From assembly GCA_013399875.1 (NCBI GenBank), contig VXAZ01006886.1, positions 3,403,272 through 3,467,271 on the forward strand: 64,000 nucleotides of DNA, in the 5' to 3' direction. The position numbers and the translations under genes are program-made. The notes beneath the pieces are model-generated. The model saw only the letters and a program-made list of their open reading frames with translations, was not told where the DNA came from and made no database searches. This document shows, in pieces, positions 27,401 through 37,749 of the stretch. Source of the stretch: Gymnorhina tibicen (Eukaryota; Chordata; Aves; Passeriformes; Artamidae). Position 1 is the first letter of the stretch; each line of letters starts with the position of its first letter.

Positions 27401-28780
27401 TAACGGTTTCCTTTTTTCTTTTTTTAAGAAGTTTGTGGATTTTTTAAATGGAAGTCCAGCAGGCAGTTAGTTACTGCAGAGTGCAAGGAATCACTGATGT
27501 AGCAGGGTGTGGTCTTACCTGGTCAGTTCTGTGGGCAAGGTGCCAGCTTGGAGTGGCACACACAAGTCTGGTGGCAGTGGCAGTAAGTTCCCTTTCACAC
27601 AGGCATGTCATGGTTTGCACTGAGCTTTGGGACTCTAGTTTTTGAAGATGTGGGGGTTCAGGCATTAATATCTGAGCCTCAGCTACTCTAGGGCAGAAGT
27701 AATCCTCTGTGAGCAGAGGTGTCTGGTGTTTAGGTTGACTTTGTTTTGGTGAAATTGTTTCCATGCTAATATTCCTGTGTTGGACCTCTGGAAATAAAAG
27801 AATGTAGGTTTGGGCTGATTCATAATCCAGCAAGTTGGAGGTTGCTTAACCTTCCCTAATGCTCTCCATCTGAATCCCACAGCTGCGTACAGAATAAGGA
27901 TCTCAATAGCTTGTGAAGGTCTTGCAGGAGTGAGGAAAGCAAATGAACCTACTCTAAGCATGGCTATCATATGTCAGTCCAGATTTTCTTGGAAAACTCC
28001 TAGCTGTGTGTGTTCCCTGGGACCACATCTGCTGCCTTCCATGCACTGTAAGAAATCCAGGGCTTGTGAGATGAAGGCAACCCTGAACGCAGGCTCTCAC
28101 ACCACCACGTGTGCACCGGCTCTGTGCACTTACTGAATCCTCTGCTCACGTATTTCCTAGAGCTGATGTTGCTGTTTGTCTCGGAGCTTGACGAAATAAA
28201 CACACCCAGAAAGATATTTGTGGCAGAAAGAGTGGCGAATTGATGTGTGGTACTTCTGCATCTTTGGTTCCTTTCTGGAGGATAAGGCTGCAGGAGAAAA
28301 GGTGGTGGCCTGGACACAAACTTGTAGAGCTGTTGCATTTGATTGGATTAAAATAGAGGTGACAGCAGTTGAAAAATTCAAGCATCTATTCCTGCTGAAG
28401 GGAGGTTGTGCAGGTTGGTGAATGCAGTGTTTATGTGGCATGAGGAACTTAATATCTACCTGTTTTCCCCCAAATGGATCCCCAGGTGGTGGAAAAATAG
28501 AGGAGATATTTGGAAAATGCTGGTACACCAGCACTGAGCAGATTGACACACTCCTCCTACATCTGTTTATCCCTGTAGCACTATTCTTTAGCAGAAACAC
28601 TTCCATTCTTGCAGCATTTTGTGATATGCAGCGGGTTTAAATCAGGATTAAATCCCACTGAAGGAGTCAGTGGTGTTAGAGTGCAAAAGCTGGTGTAAGT
28701 CAGGAATCCCTAGTGATTCTCATTGCATGAGGCATAGGAGGTGTAGCTGCTGGCTGAAGAGAAGGGAAACGTCCTCTGTG
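21481..28780. other. Intronic sequence, no gene recognised
   Basis: A+T-rich intron with no identified transposon. Small items are a T11 run at 23694-23704, a TAATTA word at 23843-23848 within ATTAGACTAATTAGATCAG, and an A13 run at 26828-26840. The longest open frame, 176 codons on - at 25145-25675, translates to low-complexity hydrophobic sequence unlike any known family. Confidence 0.7.
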
Positions 28781-28820
28781 TCAGGGTGGATGTATTTCTG
28801 TCAGGGTGGATGTATTTCTG
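28781..28820. repeat. Tandem duplication, 20-bp unit, two identical copies
   Basis: The unit TCAGGGTGGATGTATTTCTG occurs at 28781-28800 and again unchanged at 28801-28820. A diverged start of a third copy (TCAGGAGGGA) begins at 28821. Identity between copies suggests a recent slippage or duplication event. Confidence 0.95.
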
Positions 28821-28946
28821 TCAGGAGGGAGCTATTGCTCCAAACCAAGCTGTGCCATGCTCGGGATGAACAAGCATGAATGCTCTACATGCGCAGCAAC
28901 GTTCTTCCATCCGTGTGCGTCAGACTGAGCATAATCCAGTTGTAGT

Positions 28947-29028
28947 GCATGTGAGGGCTGGGGAGGAGGCTGGAGGCCCAGCATGTGAGGGCTGGGGAGG
29001 AGGCTGGAGGCCCAGCATGCGGGCTGGG
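28947..29028. repeat. Minisatellite, 34-bp unit, about 2.4 copies
   Basis: Two identical 34-base units occupy 28947-28980 and 28981-29014, each beginning GCATGTGAGGGCTGGGG and ending GGAGGCCCA. A partial third copy (GCATGCGGGCTGGG) starts at 29015. The unit is G-rich on this strand. It lies only 130 bases after the 20-bp duplication, so the locus looks prone to duplication and is a good candidate for length polymorphism. Confidence 0.95.
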
Positions 29029-29082
29029 TTCGCTGCTTGGCCCGGCAGGCTCGGTGCTGCCGCCGGAGCAGCAAACCCAGCG
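29017..29082. promoter_or_regulatory. Short CpG-rich stretch next to minisatellite
   Basis: Seven CpGs fall within about 66 bases, including GCCGCCGG near 29058. It is too short for a CpG island by usual criteria. No exon or promoter motif is evident. Confidence 0.25.
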
Positions 29083-32000
29083 TGGCATCTTGTCAGAACT
29101 GGGCTTGTCTCCAGGAGCTCGTTCCATAACCCCAGCGGTTCAGCTGGGAGGTTTCCAGAGGTGAGCTGTGTTTGATCAGCTGTGTTTGAGCGTCCAGGCA
29201 CATCAGTGCTGGAGTCAAGTGTTTGGTGAGCGCATGATGAACGGTTTGAACAAAATCCTCCCCGTGGAAGGTGATGCTGCCTGACTTTCATTAAGTAGAC
29301 ATCAGTGCGCACGTTCAAAATTTAAAACTAACTGTTGTTTCACTTTTCCTGTGGTCTTAAATCAAAAAGGGGCTTCTCAGCAACATGGGAACAAACCTTG
29401 TTCTCCACCTTCCTATTTGTCTTAATATGAGTGGAAGACAAAAAACCTCCAAATTTGATGTCTTCATCAAATGTTGGATTATTTCAGTTCAGGCTTTTTT
29501 CTGTTCAGAATTGATATATTTGCAATATATTCTATGCTGCTGGTAGGGCTGTGTTGAAGCCAAAGGCAGTGAGAGATGATCAAATAATTCTCCCAGTGTA
29601 TCTTTAGGCTTAGAATTCAGCTTTTTGTGAGCTCATAACTGTCTGAAGTTTGCTGTATTTGACAGCATAAATGAGAAGCTGGTCTTGCAGATAGTGGTAA
29701 ACCTTCCTTGGGGTTTAGAAACTTTGTACAAAGTACCACACAAAGTGCACTAAGAGCACATAATTAATCACTTCAGCAGCTCCTGCTCTGCACAGCCACA
29801 ACTCAAGCTGTCCATTGTTGCCATATCATTTGACTGCACGAAGCCCCGTTATTTCTGATTTAAAGGTCTAACAACAGTAATTTGATTGTCTCAAACATCT
29901 CTTAATGCCTTAACAAAGAAAAAGGACCAACATATTTCCTTCTAAAATGTAATTGCCTGCAGGCACGAGTCCTATTTTGTGTCTGACCAGTGGTGATAAG
30001 GAAGCACATGATACCTTACAGGGGTTTGCAGCACACCTGTAATCACCAGCAATACTTTTGTGCCACGTTTTTGGTGTTAGGGCTCTTTTTGCAGGAGGAA
30101 TGAAGCTATGTGCCATCACAATTTTTCCCTTACGTGATGAAAAATAGATGTCATTATTGCATATGATGATTTCATATTTGTCTCAGAATAATGCAGATTT
30201 TTATTTACTAGAATGCAGAATTTTCACAGCTAAGAGGTTTGAAAATAAAATGCTACACAGTTTCTACCCTACAACCTAGTATCCCAGGAATCTGCTGAAA
30301 TCCCTTTTTTTGGGGTGTATGCTGTCAATGGATGTTTTGCTGTTACGTTTCACTGGGGCTTTTTTTCCTCAGGAAAATAAGGACACTAGCACGTTCATAA
30401 ATGAATTTAGTTTAGTTTTCAGGTACGGAGAGCGATGCCTGCAGTTCTGCCTTTACGGATATGGAAGGTAAAGGAAGAGTGTAAGATTGGTGGCATTGAA
30501 GACAACAGTCCCTGCTGCCATAATTTAATGATAAGCTGAATATCTGTAAGGGAGCACACATAGGGAGGAAGCTTAAACGCCTGTTTTTATGTTTTGTAAT
30601 ATTTCTATTGAGTTTTTAGTATGATAAAAATGATGTTTTGGTTTCCTTTAGAAATAAAGATAAACACATAGGGGTGATGTGGCAAACAAAAAACCCTTTT
30701 AATAGCGTGCAGTAGCACACAACAAACTGCACTACAGTTTAGGTTGTGTCAAGATTTCTATCCTGGATCCAATTTTCAGAATTGTTGTCAGCTCTGAAAG
30801 TCTGCTTCAGTCTGAAAATTGGCAAGGTGTTTCTCTGCCAAGAATGTACCGTCATCTTTTTCAACTGAAGTGTATCTGGTTTCTTAATTTCTAGGATTTT
30901 ATAAGCACTTCCAAAGTATTAGTTGCTGTAATACCAGTGGGAGTGCTGAAGTGATTTTTCTGGCACAAGGATGCAGCGTGTGTGTGCAAAATACTGATGA
31001 TTTAATGTACAATGAGATATGCTGTATTATCTGTTTAGTTAAAGCACACTTTGTGGTAAAAGGGATTGTAATGCTTATCATAACAGGCAGGTCAGTTGCC
31101 CAGGGAGCTGTCACCGGGAAGGCACGGTGCAGGCTTTGCTGCAGAGCTCTGCCAGTGTGTGCTAATCTGGAGTTCCGCATTGTATCTGCTCCTTTGTGGG
31201 GCTGATCTCCGAGCGACTTCGGGCTGTGCTGCAGAGCAGTGAATCGCAAGGCGATGTTCTGATGAATGGAGAGTAGGATTAGACCAAAACCCCATTATCT
31301 GGCCAGTCCTCAGGAGGTATGGAGTGACAGGTCTCCTGCCTTGACTGGAACTACTTGCCACCCAGAGGAGTGCAAGGATGATTTATGTCAGAGGCTTTTT
31401 GTTGGAGAGCTTCCAAAGAAAGCAGTGGGAATGGTGTGGATTACTGTCTTCTGTGTCATTAAAAATAATCTGGGAAACTGATCCCTTCCTTGCCCTGTCC
31501 ATGAATTCTAGCACCCCAGTCAGTGGTTTGGGTGTATAATACTTGCCATGTGCCATTTGAAATGTGTTAACTGTGGAACTCCTTAAATATTATTTTTTCT
31601 TAAGCCACTCAAAAATGGTGTAGTTAAAGGAGATCATGTTTTCCTGATTTGTTTATTTCACTTTGGTTCTGGGTCATAGTGGACATGATGTCAAGTCCTC
31701 CCCAACCACTGGCTGGTGTCCTGACATGGCCCATGGTAATGGGGAGAGAATTTATTCACACAGCACCTTTTCCTTCATCTTGGAGTTGTACTTTGCGAGA
31801 AGTGCCTCTCAGCCTCCTACTCGAGCACTGTGAAACAAAAGCTTCAGCTTCTGTTTGTACTCAGTTACCTCACAATTGAGCTGAGGGATGCTTTGGAAGT
31901 GTACCCAGCTGAACTGCCCGACTGCAGTGTGGGTTCTAAACACCATCTTACACAGCCCTGGCCGGTGCTCCTGCCCTGGAATCTGTGCGAGTCCTTCGCG

Positions 32001-32239
32001 GACTGTCAAGTGTGCATCAGGGTCTGGCTAGGGAGAACACAGTCATCATTTTTAAGAAAAACTATTGTGTGTTACATGTTGCCTTTGTTATGCACAAGCA
32101 ATACTTAGGGGTCTCTTTAATCACATTACTGCTGAAAGCTGTATTATCTATTTTTGCATTCATATTGCAGATTTCATGTAACTATTGATGTTCCTGTTCA
32201 GGACAATGTTACTCCTGTGACTGAGATGTCAGGTGCCTG
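29083..32239. other. Intronic sequence leading to the glypican exon
   Basis: Ordinary intron with no repeat or second exon that I can recognise. The ten or so short open frames here carry no family signal. The pyrimidine-rich acceptor region of the exon begins at the right edge. Confidence 0.75.
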
Positions 32240-32281
32240 CCATTAACCTCTAGTTCTTTCTCTCCCCTGCCCCTTTTTTAG
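32240..32281 (+). other. GPC5: Splice acceptor with polypyrimidine tract and candidate branch point
   Basis: The AG dinucleotide at 32280-32281 is preceded by a pyrimidine-rich run of about 30 bases (TTCTTTCTCTCCCCTGCCCC then a T run). A branch-point-like TTAAC places its adenine near 32246, about 35 bases from the AG, a normal distance. The coding frame downstream implies the intron enters at phase 1. The acceptor is strong and leaves little doubt about the exon's left edge. Confidence 0.9.
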
Positions 32282-32976
32282 AGGCCTTTGAGTCTTTGCT
32301 TCGCTTTGCTGAAAACCGCACAAGTTCCCTGTTTGAGACAGCTTACAGACCTATGGCAAAAGAAGCAGCAGAGCCTGTTAAGGAGCTTTTTACAGACATC
32401 TCTCTCTACATTCTGGGCGCAGAGACCACAGTGGAAAGTGCAGTACTGCGGTTCTTTGACAGTCTCTTTCCTCTGGTGTATAGCCGGCTAATAAACCCAG
32501 GAATTACAGATCTGTCAGAGGACTATACAGAGTGTCTGCGGCTTACGAGGCAAGACATAAATCCTTTTGGACACTATTCTAAAAACATGGTTACAGAGCT
32601 GTCAAAATCTCTTTGGGCCAGTAGGATGCTGAGCCAGGCCCTGAGCCTGGGCAGTGAAGTGATAAATACTACTGAACACGCCGCTCTGACGAAGGAGTGC
32701 AGCCGAGCCCTGGTGAAGATGCAGTACTGCCCGCACTGCCAGGGCCTGACGCTCATCAGGCCCTGTGTGGGATATTGTCTCAATGTCATGAGGGGCTGCC
32801 TGGCCAGCGTGTCAGAGCTGGATGCACAATGGAGGGAGTTTATCTCCACGCTGGAATATCTGACTAATGAAATGGCTGCCTCACACGATCTGGAAATTGC
32901 TCTGTCGGGGATCTGGAACTCCATCAACGAAGCCATCCTGCACGCACAGCTGAACGGACCACAGCTCTCTGCTACA
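32282..32976 (+). CDS. GPC5: Glypican core protein, internal exon (probably exon 3 of glypican-5)
   Basis: Glypicans are GPI-anchored heparan-sulphate proteoglycans of the cell surface that modulate Wnt, Hedgehog, FGF and BMP signalling. This 695-nt exon starts with two bases that finish a split codon (read as E if the previous exon ends in G), then has 231 whole codons and ends on a codon boundary. Residues 57-66 read FFDSLFPLVY. Residues 149-172 match the glypican signature exactly, with five of the six signature cysteines in CxxC, PCxxYC spacing and the sixth at the end. The exon has seven cysteines in all. NxS/T glycosylation sequons lie at residue 11 (NRT) and 128 (NTT). It covers the middle of the helical ectodomain. 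The convertase site, glycosaminoglycan attachment sites and GPI signal would lie in later exons, not seen here. Family membership is near certain. GPC5 over GPC3 rests on remembered wording of the two paralogues. Exon number is inferred from position in the protein and the exon's unusually large size. Confidence 0.9.
32728..32799 (+). other. GPC5: Glypican family signature motif
   Basis: These 24 codons read C-PH-C-Q-G-L-TLIR-P-C-VG-Y-C-LN-V-MR-G-C. Every fixed position of the published glypican pattern is satisfied. The six cysteines are structural, forming disulphides of the globular head. Their intact spacing argues that the exon is under coding constraint and is not a pseudogene. Confidence 0.97.
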
Positions 32977-32991
32977 GTAAGTGCTCTGTAA
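32974..32991 (+). other. GPC5: Splice donor with an in-frame intronic stop just behind it
   Basis: The donor reads ACA|GTAAGT with the cut after 32976. The intronic side is ideal, but the last exonic base is A where G is usual. Reading on without splicing gives V-S-A-L and a TAA at 32989-32991, so intron retention would truncate the protein five codons past the exon. The intron leaves at phase 0. Confidence 0.88.
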
Positions 32992-35089
32992 TTATTTGCT
33001 ACTCCCATTTATCAGTTTCCTCATTTGGTGGATAAACATTTAAACAAGTTGGTGTTATCTTTGCATCAGTTTTTAATCTTTCACTAGATCTGTGTTTTAT
33101 AGCCCATGGAAACTTTACAGACAATTATGATGGGGTTCAATAGAGTGCTTTGAAATGAAAGGGGGGTTTGTTTCTTTAGAAGGAACCCTGTAAAGCAGAG
33201 AGCTCTGCCTTGTCTGCACAGTTTTCTAAACAAAAATTTGGGCTCTTTGATACTGGATATCAATCAAGTGTTACCCTGGCATGTAATTGTAGCATGTGGG
33301 GACGTTCCACAGGATTTGGTATAAGGGGCTAGAAAAGCGAGCTTTTAAATAAAGGCAAAAGAACTGACTTTCACAATTTTACAGTCCCTTCACTTTTGTG
33401 TTGACTGAGACACCAGGAAGGTAGTACAGTTCTGTAATAAGTACACCTATCATACAGAAGCTGGGAAAAGAGCATGAAAAAATTCAAACTTACTTGGCAG
33501 CATTTACATAAGTAAAGGGTAAAAATATACTTGAAGTGGAAACGGCTTTGTGAGTGGTGTAGATTAAGGAGGAAAGAACTGTCACATAAATAATAGCAGC
33601 ATATGACTGGCAGGTGTCCTCTCAAGGTGTTGCAGATTAGACTAGCAATTACTGAAACGACTAATGATGCAGCTGACTACATCTGTATGAAGTTAACACA
33701 ACTGTCAGTGGAAAAAAATGTAGCAGTGTGGCCTTAAGTAGGGTATAAAGACTAATCTGAAAAATGCAGGTAGATCTGCCTGTCTTGAAAGTAAAGGAAT
33801 TCTTGGAGAGAACAAATGAGACGGGAATGCACAAATTTAAATATGTAATTTCTGTGTAGAACTTTGGTTGCCACATTGTGTAAGAGAAAAAGGAGTCTAG
33901 AGGGTTCACAGAAAGAAGCTGTGGCAGAGTCTATTCTAAACAAAGGATGTTTTTTTAATAGGAGAAAAATGCTTCTGTTTTTGCAGCCTTCCAAAATCCC
34001 TAATATTGCAGCTCCCTTCACTGTAGAACACCTGACTGAGCCAGATTTAGAGTCAGTATAATAAATAAATTATAAAAAAACCTCAACCACTTGTTGGAAT
34101 CTGACAGAATTTCACTTGGTATTTTTAGTTAAAACTCAGTTCATATTGCCTCGGTTTTCCTTTCCTTTTCATGAAGGACGAACTTGCTAGTTTATCAGAC
34201 ATCCAAAGATAAACATGAAAAATCTCTAAGAAATATGTCCAGGTTCTTGAGTAGGGGATAGTGGGCACTGGAGCCTGCATGTGCTGCAGGTCTGCATTAT
34301 GCTGAAGTCTAGTTGGTGGTGTCCCAATGTACCCCACAGAGCAGTGTTAAACTTAGAACGAGTCGTGACCAATGTTCCTGCATCTGCCCCTATTTTCACT
34401 CAGGAGTTGTTTTTATATGAGTCTAGAAGGGAAGCAGAAATGGAAGTACACTATTGTTGTATATTGGTTTCATCTGACTATAGATGGACACCCCTAAAGT
34501 CATTGTAGAGCTTCATTGCTGAGTACATGGACAAAATGCTAAAACATAACTCTGCACTGCATTTATCAGCCTCATAATTAACATGCACTTGCTTAGCTTA
34601 GAGGGGTAAAATTCATGATCCAGGTAAATAGTGGGTAATTATGGATGAACTCAATGAGTGTGTTGCTTTTAGGTGATTTGGAAGTAGAATTCTCTCTAAA
34701 GTGTCTTTTGGGCTCAGGATTCTCTTTAAAGATTATTGAAGTAATTTTATTTGAGGCCTTCTTAGTTCCCTAGCAATATCTTTAAATATTTTCCTTCTTC
34801 ATGTGGAGTAAGTTCAGAAAATGCTGTTGTGTTTGAAACTCCATTAATTTATTTTTTCCTGAAGTTACCTTTCTCTCACTGGCAGAATCTCCATGTGCAG
34901 AAGAAGGTTGTGTGTTGTTCTAGGGGCCGCTCAGTAGGACGGCAAAGGATGTTTTCTGTTTGAAAATAAAAACTATGCCTCAGTGCGTGTTACCCTCGAT
35001 CCTTTCAGTTGTCTGCAGAGTAAGATGATATTTGGAAGACAGAGCATGTTTTGCCATTTGAACAAGCATTCATCTGATACTGGTTTAAA

Positions 35090-35620
35090 ATTTTCCTGAT
35101 TCGTTACAGAGGATAACCATTATTGAGAAAATTGACCCTAATTAAGCCATATTTTCTTCTCTGAAGAAGCGGAAAGGAGTTCAATCCTCGGGTTCAGGAT
35201 TTCCGGCTGGAGATGGCTTCTGGGAATCCGGGCTGTGATTCTCAATTACACTGGGGCCATTTGATTTGTACCCAGTGTATTTACTGTTGGTTTTACTTAC
35301 GGGATTTTTTTTTTCCCTAGAAAAGATACCTTCTCTTTTCCTTTCCTAAGTGTTTGGAGACCTTTTTTTGCTCATGCAGTGTACTCTCCAGCTTCTGCAA
35401 AAGTGGAAATGTTCAACTTGGGTACAGTTTCCATTACAAATGCAGTAATTGGTTTCATTCGATTATAATGGAAAACTCATCCAGGAAAGCAGAGCACTCC
35501 TAGTAATCTTCATTTATCCCAAGGCAGCCTTAATTAATGCGCCTGCCCTTCTAGGGAACATTTTACATTTTTAATAGACAATATGGCTAAAAATTAGGGT
35601 TCTTTTTTTTCTTGTTGCCT
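35090..35620. promoter_or_regulatory. Candidate conserved non-coding block
   Basis: A non-repetitive stretch contains CCCTAATTAAGCC (TAATTA at 35139-35144), TCAATTACACTGG, GATTATAATGG and CCTTAATTAATGCGCC (TAATTA at 35531-35536). Between these is a G+C-balanced segment at 35170-35270 with a CpG-containing TTTCCGGCTGGAG. The mix of homeodomain-type words and balanced composition is typical of vertebrate conserved elements, but conservation itself cannot be seen here. Confidence 0.25.
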
Positions 35621-37732
35621 GCCTGGATGATAGTGAATAATGGAAAGTTAGATTATGTTTTCTTTAAAATGGGGAAGGGGTGAAATAAACCAATAAAGCA
35701 CTTAGGATACTTTGCTCAAATGAGGTGCAGTCAATTGATATTAAATCTAAAAATAAAAATCCTATTTGTATGAGGAGTGCATAACTTCAGGAAAGTGGCC
35801 TCTGCTGATCTTGTCCATTACAGCCAAGAGAATTGCCTGATTTGCTGGGATAGCAAGTGCGAAAGGTCACCTTTGAGATATCGGTAATCTCTCCTCAGAT
35901 TCCTGGGGAATGTGCCATGCCATTTGTTCAATGATGCTGGCTTGCATCCAGCTTACTTAACCTAATGCAGGCCAGCCCCGGTCTGCAGCACCAGCAGTCA
36001 TCATCATTGCTTTCATCTGCTCAATCTAATTGTCCTTCCTCCTGGTAGGAGCCCTGACTGCCTCGTGGTGCCATCCACACACACCAGCTTGGTTTACCCT
36101 TCCTTATCATCTTCCTCTTTATTTCTTTTTCTGTCTTTGCATTTTAAAGCTGGTCTCCTTTTTCATGTATTCAGTTTACTGTATTGCTGTTCAAACTCTG
36201 TATTTATGCATCATTCCTGGCTTTAATTTTATTATTCAAAGTGAAAATCAACTACTCTCAACTAAGATGCAGAGAGGAGCAGGAGGAGAGGCAGTTCTGA
36301 AATGCATGTGGTTGCTGGCCCTTCAGGCAGGTGTATCAGCAGGTGGGGTAACAATCACTGCCCACACTCCCCCGAGCCAAATCCCAGTGAGGTGTTCCCA
36401 TTGCTTGGGTAGGGGCAGAAGGGACTTGCAGCCCAACTCCAGCGGGTCGTGCATGGGGATGGGTACTGGCAACAGAGTAAGAGGTAATGAAGATTTCTGT
36501 TGGATCAGAAATGGCTGGAATCTGACCAGTCCCACCAACTACAGGTCTGCACCTCCACTGGTACACGGGGCATATCTGAGTGCTTCAGTTTGGGCCTTCA
36601 GTGAGGCTTGGCCATCTTGGCCCCACAGTGGCACTGCTCCTTCTGGCAGGCACCCATGATCTGGGGGATGGGTTTGCTGCTGGACTAGTGGGCACTCACG
36701 AGTCGCTGCCCTGCTGAGGCACAGACTTCCTTTAGCTTTGCCAGTTCATGGTTACAGAGATTGCCCTCTCCTGTCTCTGGAGCAGAATCCCTTTGCCTGC
36801 CTGCCCACATGGTGGGAAATGCAAAGGGATGTGTGTTAGCAGAATATTTGGACTGTGGGAAGGCACATATTTCTCTCTGTTCTTGCTGCAAGAAGTTCAT
36901 AAACAAAGTATTTATGTTGTTGCTAATGTTATAATGGCTGAAAAAGCATTAACTGAGGAGAATGTAAAAAGCCACAGACCTGTTACTTTTAGAGTGGATA
37001 ACTGTTAGGCAAGAGCAAAGTCCAACATACTGTGTTTTGTGATTTTAGGAGTAATAAAAGCAAAAGCTAATAAAAGGCTTGATAGGGATTATAAAACCGA
37101 GATACGATCAGAGATTAAGCATTAGGAGAAAGCAGAAAGATGTGCCTCAAGGCAGTTAATTTCTTGGAGACAAGCTCACCAATTAATGTGATAAAAGTGG
37201 TATAAAAAAGTGATAGAAAAATCAACTTTGGGAAGAGGAGCAGATAGAGGCAGGAGAAATACAGGAAGGGAGGGGTGTTTAAGGTGCAAGACACACGGAA
37301 TTGCAGGATCGTCAGGAAGCACAGAACCAGTGATTGTGATCAAAATCAATGACAACCTTTCTACAAGTTGTGAAGACAACAAGAAGGATGGATAATATTG
37401 AGAAAAGATCCACTAAATACCATTTGTGTTTTAGAGGGACTGGTTTCAGGTTGTAATGACAGAGACTCTCTGATGCCTATTTTTGGCAGATCATTTGAGT
37501 GTTGTTTCTTAAAAGTTTGTGTGGCTCAGAAGAAATGCGAGAAAGGCATGAGAAGGTGAAAGCTTCTAGCAAGGACTGTTGTCCTCACTGACAAAGAAAA
37601 TACAGACAAAGGAGTTGGGCTTTCCATGCCTGTCCAACCACTTCTGCTGTGGTCCTTTGCAATTAGGGATGTCACTGGGACCTGGGAGGCAAATTACACA
37701 GAATTAACAGCAAATTAGAACTTCGGGAAGTT

Positions 37733-37749
37733 AAAAAAAAAAAAAAAAA
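37733..37749. repeat. A17 homopolymer
   Basis: Seventeen consecutive adenines follow GGGAAGTT. A poly(A) tail of a retroposed sequence on + is conceivable. No AATAAA lies just upstream and the preceding 300 bases show no recognisable gene or SINE, so it is called a simple homopolymer. Confidence 0.85.

Noticed and set aside
28157..28606. 149-codon open frame on -, overlapping other frames
   Set aside because: No domain, no conserved motif and several overlapping frames of similar length; chance.
29738..29760. ACAAAGTGCACTAAG resembling a miR-17-family start
   Set aside because: Only the first bases agree, there is no hairpin partner and no neighbouring cluster members. The miR-17-92 host gene lies near GPC5 in vertebrates, but upstream of the gene and not in this intron.
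32574..33008. 144-codon open frame on - across the glypican exon
   Set aside because: Shadow of the real coding strand; it reads through the exon-intron boundary and has no independent support.
35180..35195. GAGTTCAATCCTC resembling a tRNA B-box
   Set aside because: No A-box at the right distance upstream and no cloverleaf can be drawn.
36030..36659. 209-codon open frame on +, the longest outside the glypican exon region
   Set aside because: It begins at TTG, not ATG. It has a compositional jump from hydrophobic to G/S/P-rich, shows no family motif, and lies in intron without convincing splice sites. A chance frame in a locally G+C-rich region.
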